64,000 nt of DNA from Brevipalpus yothersi (lineage: Eukaryota > Arthropoda > Arachnida > Trombidiformes > Tenuipalpidae), in NCBI GenBank assembly GCA_003956705.1, contig QZCP01000176.1, forward strand, positions 23,381 to 87,380. The letters are read 5' to 3'. This document shows positions 1 through 11,846 of this stretch, in pieces. The position numbers were made by a program, and so were the translations under genes. The notes under the pieces were generated by a model. It was not told where the DNA came from, did no database searches, and worked only from the letters and a program-made list of their open reading frames with translations. Numbering within the stretch: position 1 is the stretch's first letter; every line of letters starts with the position of its first letter.

Positions 1-230
1 AATGTGTGTGTGTGAATTGTATAATTTATCCATGAAAAAATGTGAGAATGAAAGACAATTGTTCTAATCATCTTGAACATTCAATTGAAAAAAGATACAG
101 ACTTTCTTATTAATGTTTTGTAGTTGAGGCACATGCACATCTAGAGGCTTAGCTCAATGACTTTCCAAACATAAAACAGGAGAAGAGTGATGATGATGAA
201 CGATGATGAAATCGTCAAGTTGGCTAATTA

Positions 231-237
231 CTTTTAT
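231..237 (-). terminator. AATAAA overlapping the CFDP1 stop codon
   Basis: On the minus strand the last codons read CAA TAA AAG, so an AATAAA hexamer overlaps the stop. I see no other AATAAA downstream on this strand within the window. It is a possible poly(A) signal giving a very short 3' UTR. Confidence 0.4.
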
Positions 238-1084
238 TGAGGAGGTTTTCGAATCTTATCACGAATACTTTTTTCTATTTCGAATTGTCTCAAATCAGCT
301 CTGGACAGGAATGCTTGACGTTCAATGTATCCATCTTTACGATTAATTGCTTGCCTTAGCTCATCTTCTAGTCCTTCTTTCTTCTTATAATCATCCCAAT
401 CCATTTTAGATTGTAACAATGTGCCAACTTTAGGTTTTTTCTTAAGATTGGACACCAGATCAGCAAGATTTCTCTTATTACTTTGTAAAGCAGACACGGG
501 CTTGAATTTGGGTACACTTTTGGAAAAACTGGTACTTGTACTGGATGCTAATGTTGAAGAATTTAATGATGATCCTAATTTATTATCATTATTGGTGGTA
601 GTTGTTGTTGTTGTTGTTGCTTTTTCAACAGCCGTTGTTGTTTTCGCAGCTACGACAGTTGATGTCAAATTATTACTATTACTGTTGTTACTATTACTAT
701 CCTCCTTTAACATGGACCATAGCTCATCACTACGTTTTTTCACTTCTATCGCACTCAATTGCGGCTTTTGATTTGATGAGTCATCTTTGTTTTTCAAATT
801 ATTATTATCTCCAGACAGACAAAAATCATCAGGTTCACCTTCAGAATCAATTCCTGGAAAGGAAAGAAGAAAAAGGTGATGAAGAAGAAAAGGTATTATA
901 TTAACCGGTTGATAATCATCAACTGTTAATCACTATACACACATACACATTCACACCCACATGTCAACTTACCATCATCTTTATCATCAACATCTTCATC
1001 TGGTACATAATCTTCATCATCTTCATCATCATCCTCTTCATCACCATCTACATTTCTATCCACATCATTCTTTGAAACGTCCAT
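234..1084 (-). CDS. CFDP1: CFDP1/BCNT (SWC5/Yeti-type) chromatin protein
   Basis: Two exons, 1084-973 and 853-234, give 243 aa. The 119-bp intron has GTAAGT and CAG ends and the phase closes. The protein begins with a very acidic Asp/Glu-rich stretch, then a Thr/Asn/Ser low-complexity middle encoded by trinucleotide repeats. It ends in a typical BCNT-C domain (about residues 181-243) with motifs KMDWDDYKKKEGLEDEL, DGYIERQAFL and RQFEIEK. Known family role: the SWC5/CFDP1 subunit of SWR1/SRCAP-type remodellers that exchange H2A.Z, acting in the nucleus. The final codons CAA TAA AAG place an AATAAA sequence across the stop codon. It is divergent from the PDK1 gene, about 780 bp between start codons. 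Family assignment is firm because of the C-terminal domain. Confidence 0.93.
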
Positions 1085-1863
1085 TATTATTACAGACACT
1101 AGTATTTGTATTATTAGTCAATCTATTTAATGACAATAACAAAAATTGCGAGAAAAGAAAAAGCACTTGATATCCAGCTGTGATGGTTTACAATCGAATC
1201 GAATTGAATTGATGATGATGATGATCAATGGACCCAAAAAGGTGAACACTATTGATGATGATGAATACAAAACACGTCAAAACAACACCCGGTCGAAAAA
1301 AAGTAGGACACAAGAGTTGTTATTAACCAAGTGTCACACAAACACAGTAACAATTAGAAGTGATGTTTGTGTGCACAACACACTGTGTATGTATATCAAG
1401 TACAGTACAGTAGTTATTAAAGTAGTTGTTGTTTTTGATGATTATGTTGATTCATTAGTCAGAATCAGATCAACAACAACAACATCCATTTTTGTTCAAG
1501 CTTCGCCAATTGGCAAACTGCATTACAGACTGCAATCGCAAACACCGCCGAAATTAATATACTTTCCCTTTTTTTGATTAAAACGACTTGAACTACTCTT
1601 TGGATGTAAACAAGCTCAGTCAAGTCAGTTTGATTCACTTTTCATCATAATTTCATTTCTTTTTTTAAGACAAGTTCACTTTGTTCTTACCTTTTTTTTC
1701 TGTGGTGGGAACAATTAATACAATAGTTGATAATATAATTTATCTTTAATCGCTATTAGTGATTTGAAATTTCATCAAGTGTGTGTTTGTGTGTGTGTGC
1801 GTTTGTGATTGTAAATCCAAGAGTCTATCTTAAAGGCTTATTATTTCACATAATTTTTATTCA
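1085..1863. other. Divergent intergenic region CFDP1/PDK1
   Basis: This 780-bp stretch separates two divergently oriented starts. It holds short GT/TG runs (for example 1782-1802) and ATG trinucleotide runs. The open frame at 1146-1577 has no domain or composition suggesting coding. It presumably carries both promoters and 5' UTRs. Confidence 0.5.
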
Positions 1864-4030
1864 ATGGCTAATCGAGATGGTGAAGGTGAAAAAGATGATG
1901 AAAAAGTTGTGGTCAAAAAAAGTGCCAAAGATTTCAAGTTTATTGGACTGATTGGTGAAGGCTCTTTCTCAATGGTAAGATTGAATATATTGTTCATTAG
2001 TTGTACAATTATCGTCATGTATGCAGTATTATCATGAAAATGAGATGATTTGAGAGGATGAATATTTGAAATTTTTGCTACCCTCTTGGCTTGGCTTAGA
2101 TAATCTATTTGCTGCTACTGATTTCAATACCTTTTTCTTTGATATTAGGCCAAAAGATTTTTAGTTGAAGTTTTCTGGAATCATCATCATGAATGCTAAG
2201 TGTTCGTTTCTGAGTGTGAAAGATCTTTCAACAAGATTACAATTAAAATGTCAATTACACGATTGATCAACCTTTTCTTGACATTTATGATCAACATTTT
2301 GCGTTCTGCATATTCAATTTCTCACTTTCTTCACTATACAATTTGATTTAATGCTCTCAATTATTTCAATTCCCACACAAATAAGACACAGACCCATCCA
2401 TTCTCTGTCCATGGAATGCTCACTTACTCTCTTCTTCTCTCTTCTTCTCTTGGCCTAATTTAGGTTGCCTTGGCTGTAAATATTCAAACAAGGATAAAAT
2501 ATGCAATAAAAATATGTGAAAAAAGGCTAATAATAAAGGAGAACAAAACCAAAGCCATCATGAGGGAAAAACAGATCATGAACAAATTGGACACTAATCC
2601 AAGCCCATATTTTGTAAAACTGTATTTCACTTTCCAGGATCATTACCGGTTATGTAAGTACACTTTGATTCTTCACTTTACTTGTCCTTGTTCTTCATTA
2701 CACATTGAACTGCTCTGATTTCTTTCTCTTCCTTTCCTCTTCCAATCTTTGCTCACCACTTTCATGTCCTCCTTTATTTGATTCCATCTTTTTTTCGGGT
2801 GATAATAATAATGATGATAATGATAATCGTTCACAATTCTTTCCCCACCACAACCTATCTCAACAGTTTTTGGACTCAGTTTTGCGAAAGGAGGAGAACT
2901 GTCCCAATATATACACAAATTATCTGGCTTCAATGAAGAATGCACTCTCTTCTATGCGGCCCAAATTTTAATGGCCCTCGAACATCTCCATAAATTGGGT
3001 ATTATACATAGGTATGTGTGTATTGGGTGTCCAGTAATTATAATGATATCAATTTTCAAATGAAATGATATCGACCATCATCATGCGTTGATGACATATG
3101 ATTGATTTTCCCTTTATCCTTTCTTTCTTCACTTTTACGTCATTAATTGTATTTGTGTGTGTTTTGCGCAGAGACCTGAAGCCTGAGAACATACTTTTAA
3201 ATGATAAGTTCCATATTCAAATTACTGACTTTGGATCAGCATACGTTGGTACGATTGATTCAATTAAACCGATACCCGGTGAAGTCAATAATAAGAAAAC
3301 TGAAAGCCTCTCAAATGGTGAAAATATTCGTGACAAAGATGATGACACTCAAAGTGATGAAGCAAGTCGAAGTACAAGAAGCAATTCATTTGTCGGGACA
3401 GCGCAATATGTATCACCCGAAATGTTGCGTCAAAAGCGTAGTTATAATAGCTCCGATTTATGGGCATATGGATGTATAGTGTATCAAATGTTATTTGCAT
3501 CACCACCTTTCAACGAAGCAACTGATTATCTTATATTCCAAAGAATACTTACTCTAGATTTGAGTTTTCCTCGTGAAGTGAGTCCAGCTATTAGTAGTTT
3601 TATAAAAGCATTCCTTGTTCTAGATCCTTGTACTAGATTAGGTGCCAGCGATGAATTTTCTATAGGAACATATCCAACGATAAGGTCTCATTGTTTTTTT
3701 GATTCAATTCGAGAAAATTTCGATAGATTACACACGTTGGAAAGTCCCTTGATAAAAGAGTTGAGTGAACAAGATTTAGACTTGGATTCTCGTATTCCTT
3801 GTTTAGATTATGATTCTATCAAGCCAGGCTTAGATGAAGGCTTATTGCTTGGCTTGGTGGTAGCTGATGCTTCCAAAAAAAATGAAGACAATAATTTACC
3901 AATGACTCAAGAAGATAACAGTACCTCTCCTGATAATATGCTTAAAGGAAGTTCTCTTTCCTTCTCAGCCACCAAGAAAGCGAGACCTAAAAAGAAGAAA
4001 GGTATATTCTTGAAGATATTTAAGCACTAA
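1864..4030 (+). CDS. PDPK1: PDK1-type AGC kinase lacking a PH domain
   Basis: Four exons, 1864-1974, 2464-2653, 2867-3011 and 3172-4030, give 434 aa with all phases consistent. The kinase domain has the glycine loop GEGSFS (about 31-36), AIK lysine 53, HRDLKPEN at 148-155, DFG at 168-170 and the PDK1 signature NSFVGTAQYVSPE in the activation loop. Family role: phosphorylation of the activation loops of AKT, S6K, SGK and PKC. The loop between DFG and NSFVGTAQ is about 40 residues longer than in vertebrate PDK1 and rich in Asn/Asp/Ser. The usual C-terminal PH domain is absent: the protein stops after a basic tail (KKARPKKKKGIFLKIFKH). About 330 bp downstream the next gene ends on the opposite strand, leaving no room for a PH exon. 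Membrane attachment through the basic tail is inference. Confidence 0.92.
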
Positions 4031-4102
4031 TGCCTAGCCTATCACACTAAGAATCAAATTACATCACGTATTTATTCATAGTTATTTCATATTATTATAA
4101 AC

Positions 4103-4108
4103 AATAAA
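4103..4108 (+). terminator. Poly(A) signal AATAAA of PDK1
   Basis: AATAAA lies 73 bp after the PDK1 stop, at a normal distance for a metazoan 3' end. Confidence 0.5.
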
Positions 4109-4220
4109 ATCAATGATCATCATGTGATTCCATGAAAACCGAATTTTGCACTCCAGTCTTATTTACTCTTACATCGTCCACCATCAAACATTCCTCCAAT
4201 ACGATACACAATTGCAACTG

Positions 4221-4226
4221 TTTATT
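4221..4226 (-). terminator. Poly(A) signal AATAAA of TRMT2A
   Basis: TTTATT on the plus strand reads AATAAA on the minus strand, 133 bp past the TRMT2A stop. With the PDK1 signal at 4103 it places both convergent 3' ends in the same 330-bp spacer. Confidence 0.5.
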
Positions 4227-4358
4227 GAAAAATTTATGAGAAGTCATCATTGATTAAGCGAACGAATTTTTATGAACGCTTTTTGTTGTTGTCAAAGTTT
4301 TGAAGTTAAAAATTTTTTCAAACAGCAAAGCTGTCAAAGTTCAAGTGAAAAATAATAT

Positions 4359-6467
4359 TCAACAAGGGGATCCAAGTGAATCGAGTCTTTCATAGAGAAG
4401 AAGAAGCTCACAGTGAGCTGTATGAGGGAACATGTCAATGGGAATGGCTCGTAACGGTACAAATGGGGATCCTGGATAAGCTTTTGATGTGGGTCGCGAT
4501 AAGCTGAGAAATGAAAGGAAAAATATTGTTTGTTAGTATTTTTCGTCATCATATCATTAAAAATTGTTCACTTACTCGATAAGATTTTTCTTCGCTATAT
4601 TCGGTTCACATGAAACGTAAACAAGTTTTTGAACCGCTGGAGTGGCTCGAAGAGATTTTATCAAACTTGAATCTATGAAAATAATGTGTGCAAATATTAG
4701 TTAAACTGATATTCTCTTCTTTTTCGGCAGAAAAAAATTGAACTCACTCAATCCAGCCCTAGGTGGGTCTATGATGGCTATCAGTTCGACATCTTTTCCA
4801 TGAGCTTGAATGATTTCTTGAATTACGAGATCGATGAGAGATTCTGCCTTCCCTTCGTAAAACTTGATATTCTTGATACCATTCGTTTCAGCATTGAAGC
4901 GAGCATCACTCACTGCATCCTTACTCAACTCAATTCCTACCACATACTTAACGTGACTTGCCAGATACAAGCCAATCGGTCCTGTTCCACAGCAAATATC
5001 GAGCACAATTGAATTGGGCTTCAGACCGGCCAATTGAATGATGGACGAGTAACAAACTTCAGCTGCTCGAGTATTTGTTTGAAAGAAAGCGAATGGACTT
5101 ATTTTCAATTTCAATTCACCGTTTCGCATTGTTTCCATGATGAAAGAATCGCCATGAAGATGCTCTAGTTCAGTTTGATCATGAAGAAGCTTATCACGAC
5201 TTTTGAATGAATGAAAGAAAATGCTATTGATGGGAAAATTTTCCGCCTCTTTTACGAAGAATTGGCTGATCTTATTTTTCAATTTTTCCATTTCATCTTG
5301 TCCCAAATCTTGAGGATGGATAGCTAAAATGATCATCGATCCTAATTCTGTACATCTAACAGTCAATTGGCGCCAATAACCAGTCCCGTTGATGTTGTTG
5401 AAAGCATCAAGCTCAGTATCAAGAATAAGTTTCTGACAAACGGTGATAATATCTTGCATTCTAGAGGAAACAATTGGACAATTTTCTGGAGGACGAATAA
5501 CAGTAATAGAGCCTTCCTTGTACAATCCTAATCGGAAGCCGATAACTTTTCCTTCACCAATACTGAATTCACACTTATTTCGATATCCGGTCAACACAGG
5601 AGAGGATTTGATCTCATCGAGTGGACATATCAAGCCACCATAATCTTTCCCAGCCAATCGAAGATGCAGCTCTAAATCGGAACTTGCTTGAACTTCCTTG
5701 ATACCATGAATTTCTTTTTGAAGTTGTATCAAAAATTGACGATACTTGTCTTCCTTCTTTTCCAACTGTTTATCATATGGAACCATCCAAAGTGGAGCAA
5801 CTTTATCATTGATCATTTTTCCCAGCTCCACTTCACTTAAATCTTGAAGACTATCTGATTTTTGTTTCTTCAACAGTGGATCATCACTCTGTCCATCGTG
5901 TTGACGCTTGAGTAACAATGGATCCTTAACTGGTGCAGCTAGCTTTGCGACGAGAGCTTTATTTCGCCATTTGAGACCATTAAGAATGCTGATCGCTTTG
6001 TCTCGATCCTCATCCGAACTAAACGAAACATACGCAAATTTTGGATGTTTATCGATTATTTTCACTTTGTGCGCTTTAACATTACACTGTTTTTCGATAA
6101 ATTTTTTCACACAAGAATATCTCACAAAATGGGGCAAATTTTTAAGTTCTATTTTACAAGTTTCCGATGTGTATCCATGTCTAGCGTATGAATAAACATC
6201 ATTGCCTCCACCATCATTGTTTCCAGTCTCTTTATCTTGCATCTCTACCACTTTGTCCACCATGTCATCACCAGTTTGATTCACTTTAGCTAATTCACTA
6301 CCATCAGAAACATTTTCACCATCTTCTTTCACCTCTTTTTTAACTGATTCTTCAGCTGGCACATGTTGATCACTCGAAGATGATGAGATAACATTGTTTA
6401 CCGCCACACCGAAAGTTTCAACATGAGAATTGTCATTCTCATTTACAACATCCACTGATGAATCCAT
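4359..6467 (-). CDS. TRMT2A: TRMT2A-type tRNA uracil-5-methyltransferase
   Basis: Three exons, 6467-4748, 4672-4576 and 4503-4359, give 653 aa. The N-terminus is acidic. An RRM follows (about residues 105-180, core KIELKNLPHF and FAYVSFSS), then the TrmA-like SAM-dependent methyltransferase with VLDICCGTGPIGLYLA (SAM-binding), AIIDPPRAGL, and YVSCEPNIAKKNL carrying the catalytic cysteine. The last exon supplies the family C-terminus (IDMFPHTAHCELLLLYER). Known role: m5U54 in the T-loop of cytosolic tRNA. The start is the only upstream Met with an acidic N-terminal extension like that of homologues. Divergent from IFT80. Confidence 0.95.
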
Positions 6468-7119
6468 CGTGTGTCCAAGGAGCTGACCGATGATACTAAT
6501 TCACCGAATATATAGATTGTCACCTGATGAATTGTCAAAATTGATTCTCATGTCCTAAATAAAGAAATGTAATCTCATCATCATCCATGGATGGACATGA
6601 AAATGCACTTTACACGTGAGAGTTCATCAGTTGATACATGTATCAAACTCTCGAGCGCGACCATTTAAATTTAATAAGCAGTCTTGGGTTGAAGAGAAAG
6701 TTGGATGATTTTGGTTTGGCAAAATTTTCATTAATTCTGGAATGCTCATCAAATCTTCTGAGAGGAAATAAATTTTTAAGATCAGAGAATTCATTTTTGA
6801 GGAGTGGAACACATGTTCCAGCAATTGTTTCAGAGAAAACTTTGAGCCTAAGACTATTCTATGGAATCTGAAAAGTTTCACGTCCTATCAGTATTCAAAC
6901 GGATATTCGTGCTGAAAGTTTTGCGATTGATTTGAATAATTGAGGCACGATGGCAAGACATTTCAGGTGGATATGTTTTGCAACTAATGACAAATAAATT
7001 CATGGGTTTCCAGCTGTAAATTATAGATTCTGGGAGGATTGTTTGTTTACAAAATGTACATCGTTGCTGGTTGTCAGGATCAAATGGTCAAAACATTTCG
7101 AACACGAGGCTAGATCAAG
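6468..7119. other. Divergent spacer TRMT2A/IFT80
   Basis: No gene recognised. Small open frames on both strands (around 6627-6881) overlap each other and show no family resemblance. Presumed to hold the two promoters. Confidence 0.5.
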
Positions 7120-10054
7120 ATGCGATTCAAATTATTCCCTTTCAAGTAAGCATTTCTTATTAATCATTTTTCACTGATTGTTGATGTATACGTTCTCTTC
7201 CGACTAATCTCAGGTCAAAACACGATGGAATGTCCACTTGTATCGGTTGGCTGGGACCCGATGAAGTTGTTTCCGCTGGAGATGATCAGCAGCTTATCTA
7301 TTGGAATACAGCCTCACAAGATATAATTCGAAAAGTTGAACTATCGCAAGACATTTTTCCAACTGATCTTCATGTTCATCCCAAGCCCACTTCTGTTGGT
7401 AGATCTAATTCGATCACTGTTTTCCTTCTCGCTTCAGCGGATGGAAGTTTCCATATTTTCGATCGGAATGGCCACTCAGAAAAATCTATCATCGGAGCCC
7501 ATCAAGGTGCGGTGATTGTCGTCCGATGGAGCAATGATGGTACGGCAATAGCTAGTGGTGGTGAAGATGGGTTGATCAAAATTTGGTCTCGAGTAGGAAT
7601 GCTACGATCAACACTGAGTAGCCATTCTTCACCAGTGTACGAACTAGCATGGTCATCAAGCAGTGACTCGATTGTTTATAACGTTGATAATTTTCTGGAA
7701 ATCAAGTCACTTTCACCAAAGATCAAACCACTACTTTGGAAAGCACACGATGGTCCGGTCACCGGGATTGCTTGGAATAAATCGAATCAAATGATTATCA
7801 GTACAAGTGAAGATTGTCGCTACAAAATTTGGGATGAAAATGGACGCTCAATATTCACAAGTTCTCGCATGGAACATCCGATTCAAAGTGTTTCCTTTTC
7901 TCCTGATGGATCATTGATTGCACTTGGTTCATACAACACAATTTTACTCTGCAATCAAAGTGGATGGGCTCATAAGCCAACAAGAATTGATGTGCAAACC
8001 CTTCAAACTTTAGCTTGGTCAACCGATTCAACGCAAATTGTTGCTGCAACCGGAAGTGGAAAAATTATCCATGGACACTTGGTGGATCGACAGATAGACT
8101 GGAAAACGTATCAAGTAACGATCACAGATCGCAATATGATTCAATTGATGGACATTGAGAAGAATATTGATGAAGACTTTGAATTCCGTGAAAATGTAAC
8201 CAAAATTTCAGTTGGTCATGGATACCTTATTGTTGTGACTTCCCTTCAGTGTTATGTGTATCGAATATCAAATATGAGTTCACCACATTCGTTCAATTTG
8301 AAAGATCAAACCGTTAGCTTAATAGTGCAATCATCAAGCCACTTTCTTCTCGTTGATAGTGTGAATGTTAATCTGTGTTCGTACGAGGGTCGTTATATGG
8401 ATAGTCTTAAATGGATAGGAATGAGAACTGATTTTTTGACGAATTTGACTATCTCTTTGTCAATTGACACTGTTGCCTCAATCGATGCAAATGGTGCGAA
8501 AACAATCTACTACGTGGACATACAATCGAACACCAAGTCAACACCTTCGACTAATCAAAGTTATAAGCATAAAATGGAAATAATCCAAGTAGCTCTTGAT
8601 CAATGCTCACCTGCAAATGAGCGAAAATGTGCCTTTATCGATAAAAATTGGGATCTCTATCTGAGTTTGGTGAGACATATGAATTCTGGTATTCTCAGAA
8701 CAATCAAATGTCGCTCAATGATGAGCTATGCTCTCTGGTGTGATGATGCCAGTGTTTTGTCTGGACTCTCGGAAAGTGGTAAACTAATAGTATTCCTCAA
8801 TCCTCAAGCTGGGTTTATTGATAAAGATCTCCTGCGAATGTCTGTCCTAGAATCGGATCCATGGATAAGTAGCTCTAAAACTAGTCACACCATTGGTTTA
8901 CGAAATTTTTGCGGTAATCATTTGGAAATTGAGGGTTCAGATGGTTCAAAAGTAATCACTTTCATCAGTCCAATGGTTCAAATTTTGCACTCATATATAG
9001 CCAAAAGAAGTTGGTCTGAGGCTTTACGGCTATGTCGGTATGCTCGAAATCTACCAGAAAGCTGGAAACTTTGGGCAGCTTTGGCTGGTATGGCTTCACA
9101 GAATAGAAATTTGGAAGTCGCTGAGATTGCATATTCGGCAATCAACAAAGTTGACAAAGTTCTGTACATGCAAGAGATCAATCAAATGGGTGACAAGTCA
9201 GCTCGAAATGCTGAGATAGCTTTGGTCTGTGGAAATTTGAAGGAAGCTGAAAGCATACTGATATCTGCAAGATTTATCTTACGAGCAATCCAATTGAATC
9301 TTGATACGTATAATTGGGATCGAGCTCTTGAGTTGATGAATAATCATGACAGAAGTCAAAAGTATGCCCCTGTGATTCTATATCATCGGAAAAAGTATCT
9401 TGAGAGATTTAACAAGACAGAAGATCATTCAACACTGAAAAAGTTGGCAGAAGAGGTAAGAGATGAATATCCATTGATTATTCAAAGAATTTAGCAACTT
9501 TTTTCTCAAAACAGCACGAAATAGAGGATTGGTCCCAGGTTGAAGCGTGGATGGATAATCCGTATTCTGAGAAAACTGAAGAGATACATGCTCCTATTCC
9601 AGCTGCTAGAAAAGCAGCTAAAAGACCTACAGAATCTTCCACAATTGAAAAATCTTCCGATGAATTTGGATCCACAATTTCAAAGTCGAAGAAAGAGCAG
9701 AGCATTGAGGCAGAGGAGGACAAGAAATCAGCAGGAGCTGAGAGATCAGAGAGCTATGAACGGCCCATCAAAACTGTTACAGAATTAGCAAAAGATGTAA
9801 CTAAACCAGTGATGAAACGAGTTGAGGCATCGAGCACCAAAGAGAAAGTAAAAACCACCCGAGTGGCTGCTGTCCCAGCAAAAGATGGAACTAAGGTGAT
9901 CAAAAAGCGGCCAGATCAACCTACAAACGGTGAATCGAATAAGCCAAAATCAAGTGGAGAATCAAAAACACCGACCAAAAAAGTGGTTCGAGTTGTTAAG
10001 AAAAGAGTTTTAGTACCGAAAAATCAGAAAGCAAACGCCAGTGAAAAGAAATGA
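7120..10054 (+). CDS. IFT80: Intraflagellar transport protein IFT80
   Basis: Three exons, 7120-7145, 7214-9455 and 9515-10054, give 935 aa. The tiny first exon encodes MRFKLFPF, matching the conserved IFT80 N-terminus. Two WD40 propellers follow (HQGAVIVVRWSNDGTAIASGGEDGLIKIW; KAHDGPVTGIAWN; further blades to about residue 550), then a TPR-like helical region (EALRLCRYARNLPESWKLWAALAGMA; NWDRALELM). Known role: IFT-B component needed to build cilia. In an arthropod this would serve ciliated sensory neurons. The 58-bp last intron joins LKKLAEE to HEIEDWSQVEAWM, and the final exon adds about 170 residues of Lys/Ser/Thr-rich tail not present in vertebrate IFT80 as I know it. Converges on eIF6 with 45 bp between stop codons. 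Confidence 0.96.
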
Positions 10055-10099
10055 ACAATCATAGAATGAACAAATAATGTTTTTCCAGGTTGTACCAAT

Positions 10100-10935
10100 C
10101 TAAGCCAACCTTTCAATCAATGCTTGTCTCATGTTAGATTGAATTACACTGGGTGCTGATGATTCATTGAGCTTGAAAATATTTTCAATCAAGGAAAGTT
10201 CAGTGGCTGTAGTATCGAAGCCACAAAATGCGCTCCAATCATTAACAACCATTCCCCCACCGATAACATCACTACCACGATTTACTGTTCCGGCAACCAG
10301 AGGCAATTGAAGTAGAGTTGATAGCTCATTCATGTGCTCAACGTTTGTCTTTGGATGTACAAGGCCACCTGAAATAAACATGGAAGATTCATCAATATAA
10401 AGGGAATGATGTACTACTAGATTTAAATTATATGTGGAGAATGTTCCAGTCCCAATAAAATACCTTGATTCGATAGAGCACAATAGCTGCCAACCAGAAC
10501 TTGATTCGCAATAGTAGATCTAAATACTTCCACTTTCAGGGCATCAACCAATATTTCCTCTGTATCTTTGTCCAAATCAGGATGTAAAATTGCTACATAA
10601 TCATTGCATGCTATCACATTGCCAAGGGCTGATAAACGCTCTTCAACACGTTGAATCTTAACATTATCGGGAAGAGAATTACGCAAATGTTGTAACTCTT
10701 GATCGGTTGTAGTACTGGGTACCAATAGACCATGTCGATTGGCAACAGTTAATCTACCAACAATTCGACAGCCAGCAATCGATGCATGAACAACCGGTAT
10801 GACATCACTCAATTCTGATTCGAAAACGGAATAAAAATTTTGTGATCCACCGATAGCCACCAGACAGTAGGTGTTGGTTAATTTAGAAAAAACACCAACT
10901 TCATTGTTACTCTCAAATTGGACTCGAAAAGCCAT
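10100..10935 (-). CDS. EIF6: Eukaryotic translation initiation factor 6
   Basis: Two exons, 10935-10464 and 10368-10100, give 246 aa, the usual family length (about 245). The intron is 95 bp and phase closes at NQG|GLVHP. The sequence runs through the five-fold eIF6 repeat: [79 protein letters not shown]. Known role: binds the 60S subunit, blocks premature joining to 40S and supports 60S biogenesis. No oddities in the coding sequence. Its 3' end must overlap or abut that of IFT80. Confidence 0.98.
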
Positions 10936-11609
10936 GCTGATTCAATAATAATAAAGATAATGAATGATAATGAAAGCAAAAGATGAGATATGAGTAATAC
11001 ACACACACACACAAACAAGTAGTAATTGACAAAAACACCTTTCACACCACCCAAATACAAATATATATCTCAATCAGCAACAAAATTTAAAATGCGAAGT
11101 TAATCAATTAATTCACAAACAAATCAAATTCAAGTAGACTCAATAAAAGGTGGATAAATTGAACCACGCCGAGACACAAGATCAACAGGATTACACATTT
11201 TTTTTCTCGGATCCAAACAAGCTCGTACTCGATACACACACATTGCAACATCATTGCATCATCATTCATGGAACTTACATGATGGAAGATACATGAGAAA
11301 GTTCAATTTCAATTAAAAGAATTTATTGGATGAAATTTTTTTGGAATATACTTCATGTATGATAACAATTACAATTACAATAAATCATATGTCAAGTAAT
11401 AAGATTCGAATGATTTGCACTCTTAGCATTCAGATTATGATAAGTGAGAAAAGCTTTTCTATCGATTTTTTCATGTACAGATGATTAAATGACTAGAGAT
11501 GATGTTGAGAAAGCCAAATCAGAATCGAAATGAGATTCAAACAGAAATGGGAAAAAATTTTCCTTCTTTTCACACACACCACAATCAGGTTCGAATTATT
11601 CGACATTAT
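10936..11609. other. Spacer upstream of eIF6 with V-ATPase e 3' UTR
   Basis: No gene seen. Contains a short CA run near 11000 and the probable 3' UTR of the V-ATPase e subunit, with a minus-strand AATAAA at 11322-11327, 283 bp past its stop. Confidence 0.5.
11322..11327 (-). terminator. Candidate poly(A) signal of V-ATPase e
   Basis: Plus-strand TTTATT reads AATAAA on the minus strand downstream of the V-ATPase e stop codon. Confidence 0.4.
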
Positions 11610-11846
11610 TCACCATTCGCGTTGCATTAAATGTTGAGCAACCGAGCTTACTTGTGGTCCAAATAGTGGATTCATTTGAGCCATATACGTGAATAGCCAC
11701 ATTGAATAACAGCAAACTGCTGTCATCACCAGTAGCATATGAATTATCGGTTTATCCATGGTGGATGGTATATATTTGGGCAGTACATAGCCAACACCAA
11801 CCCATATTGCGGTGAAAAAAATGAAACAAAAAAATGACCAACCCAT
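11610..11846 (-). CDS. ATP6V0E: V-type H+-ATPase subunit e (M9.7)
   Basis: Single-exon gene of 78 aa; vertebrate e1 is 81 aa. I chose the ATG at 11846 because an in-frame stop lies just upstream. Two membrane helices are visible: FFCFIFFTAIWVGVGYVLP, and MLLVMTAVCCYSMWLFTYMAQ, followed by the family signature QMNPLFGPQ. Known role: small hydrophobic subunit of the Vo sector of the proton pump in endosomal and plasma membranes. Divergent from alpha-SNAP, 710 bp between starts. Confidence 0.93.
   Translation of the reverse strand: MGWSFFCFIFFTAIWVGVGYVLPKYIPSTMDKPIIHMLLVMTAVCCYSMWLFTYMAQMNPLFGPQVSSVAQHLMQREW

Noticed and set aside
11580..11600. GTTCGAATT as a possible tRNA B-box
   Set aside because: No matching A-box or cloverleaf could be formed around it. 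I found no convincing tRNA anywhere in the window.
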